A DNA stretch of 64,000 nt, taken from NCBI GenBank assembly GCA_009773515.1, contig WSXX01000013.1, positions 1 through 64,000 of the forward strand. The letters are read 5' to 3'. The notes beneath the pieces are model-generated. The model was not told the origin of the DNA. It worked only from the letters and a program-made list of their open reading frames with translations, and made no database searches. This DNA comes from Bacteroidota bacterium (lineage in GTDB: Bacteria > Bacteroidota > Bacteroidia > Bacteroidales > Lentimicrobiaceae). Below, piece by piece: positions 38,184-48,200 of the stretch (within the stretch, counting starts at the first letter, position 1; every line of letters begins with the position of its first letter). The translations under genes were made by a program, and so were the position numbers.

Positions 38184-38708
38184 ATGTATGTAGCATTACT
38201 TAACAAACCGATAGAATTACATACCAGTTCGATAGAATTACATTATAGTTCGATAGCATTGAATAACAGTTCGATAGCACGGCATAATAGTTTGATAGCA
38301 ATGTATATCAGATAGATAGTATTTCATGATAGTTAGATAGCATTGAAAGAGAGTTAGATTGCATTTCATGATAGGTAGATAGGATATAAATAGAGATTAA
38401 TAGCATCGCATATCAGTTCGATTGCATCGCATATCAGTTCGATTGCATAAAAAATCAATTGGATAGCATAAATAAATAGTATGATAGCATAACAAGGCAG
38501 TTCAATAGCATTACATAGCAGTTCGATAGCATAGCATAATAGTCTGACCGCATATAATAACTACAAGATAGTATTGCATTATGTTTCGACAGCATTATAT
38601 GATTATATGATAGCATTGCATGGATATTAGATAGCATAATACTGAATCATATATGCATATAAACGCAATACGGATGCACAACATTATAATCCGCTAGCAT
38701 AAAATTAT
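38184..38708. repeat. Degenerate 21-bp tandem array, 25 units in strict register
   Basis: From 38184 every 21 bases begins a unit of form AGTTCGATAGCAT plus eight variable bases. I counted 25 consecutive units with many substitutions but no insertion or deletion, the most conserved core being GATAGCAT. Stops occur in every frame of both strands, although one - strand frame reads as MLSxxxx heptads for 60 codons. It is not CRISPR: there are no constant repeats with unique spacers of standard size. A 21-bp period is two DNA helical turns, which would put each core on the same face. Confidence 0.85.
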
Positions 38709-38777
38709 TAAATGGATGTGTATAAATATAGACATATAGTTCAACATACAATCAAGCTTATAAATATTAAAAAATCT

Positions 38778-38807
38778 GTTGTATCATTTAAAATACCCAT
38801 ACCTTTG
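38778..38807 (+). promoter_or_regulatory. Promoter of the HTH/coiled-coil gene (GTTG-N18-TACCTTTG)
   Basis: The -7 box TACCTTTG at 38800-38807 matches TAnnTTTG exactly; a GTTG at 38778-38781 is a weak -33 at 18-bp spacing. The ATG follows 23 bp later. Confidence 0.5.
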
Positions 38808-38830
38808 CTGATCAACTTTAATCCTTAATT

Positions 38831-39286
38831 ATGGCCGCTCCAAACCCATTTAAATCAATAAATGCCATTACAATGATATCACGAGAGGTTGATAAACAGA
38901 ATTTAACCCCTTCAGAGTTTGCCCGATTGATAAACCGCCATCCAAGTACAATTACTGTGATGATGAAGCAGAAAGATCTGGCGGTTACTAAGCTTATCTC
39001 TTGTAGCGCAGCCCTCAAATATAATTTCTTTCAGGAGATTGCCTATCAGCTTCATTTTCCCGGTCCTCCTGATCCTAATATAAAGTCCAACCCTTTAGCA
39101 ATGGAAGCAGCAGCCCTCACCCAGGAAGTATTGAAACTTAAAGGTGAAATTAAAAGCAGGGATGCTGAGATAGGCAAACTTAACAGCCAGTTACATGAAG
39201 CTGGCATTGATCGCAGAATACTTGAAACGGAGTTAAATACCATTAAGCAGATAATGAAAGACCTGTTGGCATCAAACAGAATATAA
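38831..39286 (+). CDS. Small putative HTH DNA-binding protein with C-terminal coiled coil
   Basis: 151 residues. Residues about 25-55 (LTPSEFARLINRHPSTITVM) resemble an XRE/phage-type HTH. Residues about 90-148 (ALTQEVLKLKGEIKSRDAEI, ETELNTIKQIMKDLL) form a strong heptad coiled coil, suggesting oligomerisation. It lies immediately downstream of the 21-bp array, which could serve as its binding-site array (inference). I do not recognise a named family. Confidence 0.6.
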   Translation: MAAPNPFKSINAITMISREVDKQNLTPSEFARLINRHPSTITVMMKQKDLAVTKLISCSAALKYNFFQEIAYQLHFPGPPDPNIKSNPLAMEAAALTQEVLKLKGEIKSRDAEIGKLNSQLHEAGIDRRILETELNTIKQIMKDLLASNRI

Positions 39287-39307
39287 AAGATTCATTTCCG
39301 GGTTAGA

Positions 39308-39521
39308 TCACCTCACCCTGCCCTCTCCTCTGGTGCCTGAGCTTTTGTCGAAGGCAAGGACAGGGTTCTGGCATCCTACTGTATCAGGCGTTTGCGCTTT
39401 TTAAGAAACTAATGCATAAATTTAGCAGGATCTAACTCCCTCTCCTTTGGTGCCTGAGCTGATTGGTGAGCTTTTCGTCGAACCATCGTCGAATGCAGGA
39501 GAGGGCTGGGGTGAGGTGCAG
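39308..39521. repeat. Inverted repeat pair (CACCTCACCCTGCCCTCTCC type), gene-free
   Basis: A 20-21 bp sequence at 39308 faces its near-perfect complement ending at 39521. Between them a GGTGCCTGAGCT-containing segment occurs twice (about 39332 and 39450) as a direct repeat. No coding potential is seen. It may be an empty version of the repeat-bracketed modules found at 51-61 kb. Confidence 0.6.
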
Positions 39522-39564
39522 TAATTTTCCCAATTAAAAACCTTTCACTTTAACGATTTTTTCC

Positions 39565-39572
39565 TAATTTTG
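39565..39572 (+). promoter_or_regulatory. Putative -7 element (TAATTTTG) for the second T9SS cargo gene
   Basis: A TAnnTTTG match preceded by TTTC at 18-bp spacing, 108 bp upstream of the GTG start at 39680. Confidence 0.4.
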
Positions 39573-39679
39573 ATGTTACCACTATTCCGGTAGTTACATT
39601 GCTCCCGTTTGAAAATAAATGTTAAACGCATAGCCTGTTGTTCCTGATCAATATCCAATAATCTGCTAATCAAAAAAAA

Positions 39680-42600
39680 GTGAAACAGATTCTACTATTG
39701 TTAAGCATTCTATCACTTTCCGCTGGAAACGTTTTTTCCCAGGGCAAACAAGCCAATTACTGGTATTTTGGAGGATATGCTGGCTTAAATTACAACACTG
39801 GCTCCCCTCCGTCTGTCTTATCAGATGGGAATACATGGCTAAGTTATCCAGGAACCGGAGGAAGTGCAAGTATTTCAGATGCTGAAGGCAATTTGCTTTT
39901 TTATTCAGATGGCAGGGTAATTTGGAATAAAAATCATAATATTATGCAGAACGGGTCTGATATGGGCAACTCTTCAACTCAAGGAGCCATGATAGTCCCC
40001 TATCCTGGTAATAATAATTTATACTATTTCTTCAATTTTGAATGGGATCCTATTGCGTGGCAAACTAATTTTTTGTACTCTGTCATTGATATGACGCTTG
40101 ATAACGGGCTGGGAGGAGTTATTCCTTTCAGTAAATCAATTCTTCTGCTTGAAAATACAACTACACATTTAAGCGCTGTTTTCCATAAATATGGGGAAAA
40201 TATCTGGGTTCTAACGCATGGATCTGGTGATAACCTATATTATAGTTATATAGTTACACCTTTAGGTTTATCACTGATACCGGTAGTTTCAAGCGCCGGC
40301 ACTATATGTGACTCTGAAGTAGGGTATCTGAAAATATCCCCTAATGGTAAAAAAATTGCTGTATCACAAATGTTTTCTTCCTTAGGTACATTTTTCGATT
40401 TGGTTGATTTTGATAATGAGACAGGTGTAATAAGCGATGCGAACCTTGTGCATAGTTCTCCTGGTCCGTTCGGCCTTGAATTCTCTCCCGATAATAGCAA
40501 ACTATATGGTAATGGAGGTGGCACTACTCTGTGTCAGTATAATCTGAATGCAGGTACTCCGCAACAAATTCTGGATTCCCGATATCAACTTATAAATTTT
40601 AATGTACAAGACGGGGCACTCCAACTTGGGCCGGATGGGAAGATAGTCTGTGCAACAGATGATCATTCTGTGGGCATTATACATAATCCAAATGAGTTGG
40701 GTAGTGCCTGTAATTATGAACATCAGTCAATAGATTTGGCACCAGGTACACTTTGTTATGAGAACCTGCCGTCATTTATTCAGTCTTATTTAAACGATCC
40801 TGAATTCACAACCAATCAATATTGCTTTGGCCAACCTACCCAATTCAACATCACCAGCATCAATGGTATAGATTCGGTTAAATGGAAGTTCAAAGATTTT
40901 GGCAATATGCCCAATGATACATCATCGCTCTTCAATCCGTTGTATACTTTCTCTGCTCCGGGAACATATTATCCTGAGCTGACCGTTTGGTCGGGTTTAC
41001 TGCCACCAAAAACTGTAAAGGATACCGTAGTTATTTATGCCAGCGCATCGCCTAACCTTGGCAATGATACCACCTTTTGCCCCAATGACCCCATCAATCT
41101 TACCCTTGATGCCGGCCCCGGAGAACAATACGCATGGAACAATAATTTACCAACTGTTGATAGTACTTTTATTGTAACGGATACCGGCACCTACTGGGTT
41201 CGTGTAAATGCTAACGGGTGTTTTGGCAGGGATACCATCAATATTTCACGGTATGATGCTGCAACAGCTGATCTTACCAACTTAGATATCACTCCATCCA
41301 ATTGCGGATCAAGTGATGGTGCCATCACGGGAATTCAATTCTCTGCACCTGATCCTTTTACAGTTACGTGGCTGGATATCTATGGGAGTCAGGTTGGCTC
41401 AGGCAATGATTTGCTAAACGTTTCTGCCGGAAGCTACTTTGCAGAGGTCACTTTTGGCAATAACTGCATCCAAACGTTTGGCCCTTATTCCATTGCCGAT
41501 AACAATGCTCCTGTGATTGCAAGTGCATTGCCCGGCGATGATGACCACTGCCTGCAGGGAATGGGCAGCATTATTGTTACTCCTGAATCTGGCAATGTTA
41601 CCGATTATCAATATAGTTTTAATGAAACGGATTTCTTTCCTTTAACTGCTGAAATTACCGAACTAATTGGCGGAACATACGACATCACCCTCAAAGATCA
41701 GTTTGGTTGTATCAGTTTACCGGTTTCAGTGGAGGTGCAAAATGTTGAAGGCCCTGAAATCTACTGCAACCATACAAATACAACAGGAGGTAATGCCAAC
41801 GGCACAATAACAGTTGATTCTCAAGTTACCAACCTAACCTACCAGCTTAACAGTGGTCAGGTGCAAACAAGCAATGAATTCACCGGACTTGCGGCAGGTA
41901 ACTACACAATTACAGTAACCGATGAATTTGGCTGTGAAACTCAATGTGAGGTAAGCATTGAAAACAATCCGGGAATTCCTTTGTCAGCCATGGCAGGGGA
42001 TGACAAAAAATGTTTGAATGAACTTGCCAACTCCAACATAAGGGTAAGCGGTGTTTCAGGAGTGAAGGAATTTACGGCTTCGCTTGCATTTGACGGTCAG
42101 AAACTGCAGTGTATTCACTTCAATGATTCACTGCCCGGCATAATATCAACCGTTTATCCCGGCACTTCACGCGTGGTGCTGGAGTGGTATGGCACTGTAC
42201 CATTAACCAACAATGACACAATCTCATTGGGTGAGCTGGTGTTTGAGACCCTTGAATCCGGTTTTGCTGATATAAACTGGGATTCGCCGCCTGTAACCCG
42301 TTTTCTGGATGAGTATGGCAATATCATTATCCCCAATCTTATGCCTGAGAAAATAATTGTACACGACTTACCTGTACTTGAACTTAATGAAAAGAATACT
42401 TACTGCCAGGGCGAAAGCATACACCTGACACCAGTGATAGCAGGAGGCACAGAACCTATGATAGGTCAGTGGATTACACCCACCGGCAGCCATTCCCTTG
42501 CAAGCATAGATATTGACAGCGCAGGGGAAAATCACTCAGGGCAATACAGCTACAGCATACGCGATTACTTTGGCTGCGCTGACACCGTAATAAAAGCAAT

Positions 42601-43102
42601 ACAGGTAGTTCCCCTGCCAGCCGCTAACTTCCCAGCCACCAACCCAACACATGACACCATCTTCTACGAACAAACCTTTCTGCTCGAAGCCACACCCGGT
42701 TATACATCCTATGAATGGAACACCGGCGATACTACCTACTATATTACCGTCACCGAGGAAGGCGCATACAGTTTACTGATGGAAACCACCGAAGGTTGCC
42801 TTAAACTCGAAAATATAATGATGATCGACACCTTTCTGCCGGTGCTGGTACCCAACGCCTTCACCCCCAACAACGACGGCCTGAACGATACCTTCCGCCC
42901 GGTAGTTGATTACGAAAGGGTGCGCATGTTCAGCATGGTAATCTACAACCGCTGGGGGCAACTAATCTTCGAAACGACCAACCCTGCAGAGGGTTGGAAT
43001 GGTAAAGATGCACCGGCGGGAGTGTATAGCTGGGTGATCAGTTATTCGGATATGGTGGGGAAGGTTGCGAAGATGAGGGGTGGGGTGACGTTGGTTAAGT
43101 AA
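39680..43102 (+). CDS. Secreted T9SS type B cargo protein with propeller-like N-terminus, PKD and cohesin-like domains
   Basis: 1,140 residues from a GTG start that gives a clean signal peptide (ILLLLSILSLSAGNVFSQ). N-terminal ~370 residues are propeller-like (ANYWYFGGYAGLNY, LLFYSDGRVIWN, LKISPNGKKIAVSQM), seen in other Bacteroidota cargo. A PKD domain (about 375-450) and SprB-like/Ig repeats follow, then a cohesin-like stretch (about 770-895; FTASLAFDGQKLQ) and the C-terminal type B sorting domain (VPNAFTPNNDGLNDTFRPV, VIYNRWGQLIFET, APAGVYSW). Exported by T9SS and surface-linked or released. No PorP/SprF gene is adjacent, unlike the first cargo. Confidence 0.88.
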   Translation: MKQILLLLSILSLSAGNVFSQGKQANYWYFGGYAGLNYNTGSPPSVLSDGNTWLSYPGTGGSASISDAEGNLLFYSDGRVIWNKNHNIMQNGSDMGNSSTQGAMIVPYPGNNNLYYFFNFEWDPIAWQTNFLYSVIDMTLDNGLGGVIPFSKSILLLENTTTHLSAVFHKYGENIWVLTHGSGDNLYYSYIVTPLGLSLIPVVSSAGTICDSEVGYLKISPNGKKIAVSQMFSSLGTFFDLVDFDNETGVISDANLVHSSPGPFGLEFSPDNSKLYGNGGGTTLCQYNLNAGTPQQILDSRYQLINFNVQDGALQLGPDGKIVCATDDHSVGIIHNPNELGSACNYEHQSIDLAPGTLCYENLPSFIQSYLNDPEFTTNQYCFGQPTQFNITSINGIDSVKWKFKDFGNMPNDTSSLFNPLYTFSAPGTYYPELTVWSGLLPPKTVKDTVVIYASASPNLGNDTTFCPNDPINLTLDAGPGEQYAWNNNLPTVDSTFIVTDTGTYWVRVNANGCFGRDTINISRYDAATADLTNLDITPSNCGSSDGAITGIQFSAPDPFTVTWLDIYGSQVGSGNDLLNVSAGSYFAEVTFGNNCIQTFGPYSIADNNAPVIASALPGDDDHCLQGMGSIIVTPESGNVTDYQYSFNETDFFPLTAEITELIGGTYDITLKDQFGCISLPVSVEVQNVEGPEIYCNHTNTTGGNANGTITVDSQVTNLTYQLNSGQVQTSNEFTGLAAGNYTITVTDEFGCETQCEVSIENNPGIPLSAMAGDDKKCLNELANSNIRVSGVSGVKEFTASLAFDGQKLQCIHFNDSLPGIISTVYPGTSRVVLEWYGTVPLTNNDTISLGELVFETLESGFADINWDSPPVTRFLDEYGNIIIPNLMPEKIIVHDLPVLELNEKNTYCQGESIHLTPVIAGGTEPMIGQWITPTGSHSLASIDIDSAGENHSGQYSYSIRDYFGCADTVIKAIQVVPLPAANFPATNPTHDTIFYEQTFLLEATPGYTSYEWNTGDTTYYITVTEEGAYSLLMETTEGCLKLENIMMIDTFLPVLVPNAFTPNNDGLNDTFRPVVDYERVRMFSMVIYNRWGQLIFETTNPAEGWNGKDAPAGVYSWVISYSDMVGKVAKMRGGVTLVK

Positions 43103-43234
43103 CACCTCAGCTAGCCCTTCTTAGAAATACCTTTTTAAAATTAGTAAGATCAAGCCCCACTTCTTCAGAGCCCTGTCCCGATTTTTTATCTGGGAAAAGA
43201 GGACTTTTGCTTTTTAATATGTTTATTATAAGAC

Positions 43235-44857
43235 ATGAATCGGATAATTCTATGCTGTTTGTTTTTATTTTACTTCATGACCGGGTTTACCCAGACTGAT
43301 CATGAGCCAGTTCCGGCTGTTTGGTGGAAAGAAACAGTATTCTACCAGATCTATATGCCGTCTTTTCAGGATAGTGATGGAAATGGAATCAGCGATTTTG
43401 CCGGTATGACTTCGCGCCTGGATTATCTTCAATCGCTGGGAATCAAAGGCATTTGGCTTACACCTTTTTTAAAATCTCCCAAAGTTGACAATGGCTATGA
43501 TGTTGCCGATTATTATAAGATAGATTCCGTTTACGGCAACCTTGCCGATTTCAGAAACTTTTTGGACGAGGCCCACCGCAGGGGTATAAAAGTCATCATC
43601 GATATGGTGGTGAATCACACTTCCACTGACAGCCGCTGGTTTCAGGAATCAAGAAAATCGCGTGATAATCCATACCGTGATTATTATATTTGGCGAGATC
43701 AGCCCAACAACTGGGAATCATTTTTTGGCGGAAAAGCCTGGGAGTACGACAGTGTGACTGATCAGTATTATTATCACAAGTTCGATGTCCGGATGGCCGA
43801 TCTTAACTGGTCGAATCCGCGTGTGGTCGAAGAAATTCAGAACGTATTGCGCTACTGGCTTGAGCTCGGGGTTGATGGTTTCCGAATGGATGTGATTAAT
43901 TTTCTGACCACCGATGGAATTCTCAGCGATAATCCAATGAAGGATGGTAATCAGCAGCACATTTACGACATTGATCAGCCGGGAGTGAAAGAAGCCATGC
44001 GCATCATAAAAGCCACCATCGATGAATACGACAACAGGTTTGTAGTTGGTGAGATTGGCAGTGATAAACTTAAGGTGCTTCGGCAATATCAGTCACCTGA
44101 AATGATGGATGTTGTCTTCAACTTCAACTTTGGAAGTATTCCTGAGTTTTCGCTTGACAGAATTTTTAAAGAGCTTCAGCAGATGGAAAGCAGTTTATCT
44201 GATTATCCTACGCTGTTTTTCGGAAGCCATGATATGCCGCGTTTGATGGATCGGTTGGCAGGAGGAAATCCCGAAAGGGCAAAATCGCTGGCGGCGCTGA
44301 TATTGACGGCCAGAGGCGTTCCGTTTATTTACTATGGTGAAGAGATTGGAATGCAGAATATTTATGCTGAGACGTTTGATGAAATTGTTGACATCCAGGG
44401 AAAAACCCACTACAAGCTTGCACTTGATTCAGGCAAAACTCCCGAAGAAGCGCTGGCAGAAGGCAACCGGCACAACAGAGACAAATCGCGCAGCCCAATG
44501 CAATGGAACGATGAAGTAAATGCCGGATTTTCAAGCGGCAGGCCATGGATAAAGGTTCACCCTGATTACATGAAAGTAAATCTGCAACAATCCCTGAGAC
44601 AGGAAAATTCTATCCTGAACACCTACAAATCTCTGATAAGCCTAAGGAACAAAGAGAAAACTCTTCAGTATGGCACTTATGGAAAGCTGGAGCAATCCGG
44701 AGATCAAATCCGGTTTACCCGGACATTTCAAAATGAAAAAATTACGGTGATCATCAACTTTGGTGAAGGTTTGAACATTGATTTGCCTCAAGGCGCTGAA
44801 GTACTGATGGGACAACCATATTTGAATATCAATGAATTTTTGATTTACCGGCATTGA
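43235..44857 (+). CDS. Glycoside hydrolase family 13 alpha-glucosidase/alpha-amylase-type enzyme (exported)
   Basis: 540 residues with a signal peptide (FYFMTGFTQ), hence periplasmic or outer-face. GH13 regions: DMVVNHTS (I), GFRMDVINF with nucleophile Asp219 (II), VVGEIGS with acid/base Glu273 (III) and GSHDMPR with Asp333 (IV). YQIYMPSFQDSDGNGISDFAGM and QWNDEVNAGFSS place it near the oligo-1,6-glucosidase/alpha-glucosidase/trehalose-synthase subfamilies. The usual Asn of NHD in region IV is Ser here. It opens a second carbohydrate cluster with the two genes that follow. Confidence 0.88.
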   Translation: MNRIILCCLFLFYFMTGFTQTDHEPVPAVWWKETVFYQIYMPSFQDSDGNGISDFAGMTSRLDYLQSLGIKGIWLTPFLKSPKVDNGYDVADYYKIDSVYGNLADFRNFLDEAHRRGIKVIIDMVVNHTSTDSRWFQESRKSRDNPYRDYYIWRDQPNNWESFFGGKAWEYDSVTDQYYYHKFDVRMADLNWSNPRVVEEIQNVLRYWLELGVDGFRMDVINFLTTDGILSDNPMKDGNQQHIYDIDQPGVKEAMRIIKATIDEYDNRFVVGEIGSDKLKVLRQYQSPEMMDVVFNFNFGSIPEFSLDRIFKELQQMESSLSDYPTLFFGSHDMPRLMDRLAGGNPERAKSLAALILTARGVPFIYYGEEIGMQNIYAETFDEIVDIQGKTHYKLALDSGKTPEEALAEGNRHNRDKSRSPMQWNDEVNAGFSSGRPWIKVHPDYMKVNLQQSLRQENSILNTYKSLISLRNKEKTLQYGTYGKLEQSGDQIRFTRTFQNEKITVIINFGEGLNIDLPQGAEVLMGQPYLNINEFLIYRH

Positions 44858-44877
44858 ATGGACTTGCCAGGTTTATC

Positions 44878-45150
44878 ATGGACCTACCAGGTTTTCTTCA
44901 AACCTGTGAGGTCTGGAAAAAAGAACCGACGGCGAACCCAACAAGTTTAAAATGGACCTACCAGGTTTTCTTCAAACCTGTGAGGTCTGGAAAAGAAAAA
45001 CGACCATTGGAAAATATCCAAAAAACAACAAGATAACCTGGCAGGTTATTACATCGGATCAAACCGAAGCTACCGGAAAATCTGGTGGGTCTGGAAAAGA
45101 AAACTTATAGGTTGAGAAAACCTCACAGGTTTGAAGAAAACCTGGTAGGT
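44878..45150. repeat. Repeat cluster: two direct copies and one exact inverted copy of a ~30-40 bp element, gene-free
   Basis: The element at 44878-44919 (contains ACCTACCAGGTTTTCTTC) recurs at 44952-44992 (offset 74). Bases 45121-45150 are the exact reverse complement of 44882-44911. Degenerate related segments (CTGGCAGGTT, GGTGGGTCTGG) lie between. No gene is seen in the 353-bp gap. Confidence 0.85.
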
Positions 45151-45210
45151 TAGGAAAGGGAAACCTGTTAGCTTACTACACCGATTAACCAATCTTAAAA
45201 TACAACACCG

Positions 45211-48200
45211 ATGAAAAACACATATCTCATTCCCATATTAACGCTGCTTGCTTTTTCGGGGTTCGCCCAGACCGGGCAATTGAACATCAACCGCATAAGC
45301 CAGATGCCTGATCTTCCAACTCCATTGTTGATAAGAAACTGGGATGAAGTGACCATCAACTACGATAATTTCGTTTTTGATATGGAGAAAACTGGTCAGT
45401 ATCTTCCGCTGTCAAGATTGGGAACGCAAGGCCAGTTTAACTATCCCGATAATATCCCGATTTTCCTCGACTCTTATGTTGGTGCAAATAGCCACCTGAA
45501 TCAAGCCGAAGCCATCAACATAATGCCCGCCATTGTCGGGGCTTCGCTGGTGGGTGTTGATAAAAGCAATCAGAACGGCATAAACTGGGTTGCAAAGACG
45601 AAAGATTTTTTCAATTCCAAAAACGGGCAGAATGTCTATCTGAATGGTTACTCAACCACATCGGGCAGCGACTGGTGGTATGATATGATGCCCAATGTTT
45701 ATTTTTATCAGTTAAAGTCATTGTATCCCGATGGCGCGCCGGAATTCAGCAGTCAGTTTACCACGGTTGCCGACCGCTGGTTGTGGGCTGTTGAACAGCT
45801 CGGAGGCAGCACCACACCATGGACGGTTCCTTACATGAACTACCGCGCTTTTAACCTGGCAACCGGACAGCCGCTGAGTCAAAGTGTTCCGGAGCCGGAA
45901 TCGGCTGGCAGTATCGCTTGGCTGCTTTACAATGCTTATGTAGAAACGGGTGAGAGAAAATACATTGAAGGCGCTCAGCTTGCCATGGATTTTCTGGCAG
46001 ATTGGGAGACCAATCCATCATACGAACTTCAGTTACCTTATGGAACACTTGCCGCAGCCCGCATGAATGCTGTGGAAGGCACAAATTATCCATTGCAGAA
46101 ATTCCTTGACTGGTGTTTTGACCGGGGCGCGTTGCGCGGATGGGGCTCCATAGTCGGAAACTGGGGCGGTTATGATGTTTCGGGATTAATCGGTGAAGCA
46201 AACGATGGAGGCAACGATTACGCATTTATCATGAACGGATTTCAGCAGGCCGCAGCACTTGCGCCATTGCCAAAATATGATAAACGTTACGCAAAAGCCA
46301 TCTCTAAATGGATACTGAATGTTACCAATGCCAGTCGGCTGATGTATTGGAACGGTCTGCCACAGGATAAGCAGGATTCTTATGCATGGGCATCGGCCAA
46401 CGATCCTCAGGCTTGTATTCCTTATGAATCGATGAAGGAAGTATGGACCGGGAAAACTCCTTTTGCCACCGGCGACGCCATCAGGGGCGGTTGGGCGGCA
46501 ACCAATCTTTCGCTTTACAGCGGATCAAGTGTTGGTTATCTGGCCGCCGTGGTCAAAACAACCAATGTGCCTGAAATTTTGCGGATTGATTTGAATAAAA
46601 CAGATTTCTATGGTCATAATAACCTGATATCATACATGTATTTCAATCCAACGACAAGCAGCAAACAGGTTCAGGTTAACCTGCCTGCGGGTACTTTCGG
46701 CATGTATGAAGCCATTACCGAAATCATTTCACCATCTACCTATACCGGTTTCATGCAATTGACCATTCCGGCTGGAGAAGTCAGACTGATACGCTTTTAT
46801 GAATCAGGTTTGATTCCGGAAGTTAATGATGGAAGGCTTTATGTGGGAGAAGATATTCTCGATTACCATTACCAGTATGATTTTTCCGAAAATCTACGTA
46901 TAAAAGCACTTTCAACGGATCAGAATCCTGTGATTACCAATGCTGTATTCACTGCTTATTGCGAACCAGGAAATATCAATGCCGGCGATCCGGTGCAGTT
47001 TGAGTGGTTTTTTGATGATGTTCTGATTGCAGGTCAGAATCAGGCACAGGCTGTTTTGACTGCACCTGCCGATGAAGGTGTGGTTGTGCTGAAGTGCAGG
47101 ATTACAGCCAACGGACAAACTTCCGAAGATACCCTTCACATTCAGGTAGTTGACCGGATTCCGGTACCTCCTGTGGTGAATGGAATTCAGGCGGCAAGCA
47201 GTTATACGGTGATAGGAGAACAAAATACTTTTACAGCATTAGTTGTTCCTGCCCCCGGTGAAATTCTGGAATATAACTGGACTGCAAGCACCGGAATTCT
47301 GAATCAGACCACCGGGAATCCTGTTACCTGGCAGGCACCGGAAACGCCATCGGTAGGAACAATTTCTTTGACAGTTTCCAATCAGGATATGCTTTCCACC
47401 ACTGTTACAACCGGGGCGTTGGTGAAAGATACTACTATGGCCGTTCAAACACCGCTGATCTGGTACCCCTTTGATCAGGACAATAACAATGCTGTCGCCA
47501 ACCAGTTTCATGCAACAGTTTCCGGAGCAAGCAAAACAGCAGATCCCCGGGGAGCTCCATCGCTGGCTTACCGTTTTACAGCGGGATCAAACATCATTTA
47601 TACAGATAACCATGCAGACCTCAATTTTACCGATGCGGTAAGTCTGAGTTGTTGGGTAAAATGTGAAGAGTTTGGGACAGAGCGGTTTATCATTTCGCAT
47701 GGATCGTGGCAGCAGCGGTATAAATTGTCCGTCACACCGGAAGGTTACCTTCGCTGGACTGTGAAAACAAGCACAGGCGTTGCCGATCTGGATGGTTCAG
47801 CGCCCATTGAACTGAACAGGTATTATCATGTGGCCGTTCTTTTTACCGGGTACTCAATGGAAATGTATGTGGATGGTATCCTCGATATGTTTAAAGAGTT
47901 TTCAGGGACTATTCAACCCTCCACAAGGCCAATTACCATCGGCAGGATGGATAACGCAGAAACGCTTTATTCGCTTCGCGGAAGCGTGGATGAATTTAAG
48001 CTGTGGGACAAGGAAATTTCAATTCCTCAGATTGAAAAGTTGAAAACTTTGTGGGCAACACCGATTGGAATTGAGGAAATTGATCCGGTGGCTCGAATTT
48101 ATCCTAATCCTTCAAACGGGGAATTTATCATTGAATTTACCAACAATGAAAAGATTCTCGGCATTACATTAGCTGCAACGGATGGCAGGCAAGTGGTTGT

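Noticed and set aside
38455-38637. 60-codon - strand frame of MLSxxxx heptads
   Set aside because: It is created by the 21-bp repeat. Neighbouring units in the same frame contain TGA stops, there is no promoter or family resemblance, and the array is better treated as non-coding.
38184-38708. CRISPR-like array
   Set aside because: Units are contiguous 21-mers with gradual divergence; there are no identical direct repeats separated by unique spacers, and no cas gene is nearby.
44854-45036. 60-codon + strand frame after the GH13 gene
   Set aside because: It lies entirely within the direct-repeat cluster and has an internally duplicated peptide for that reason only.
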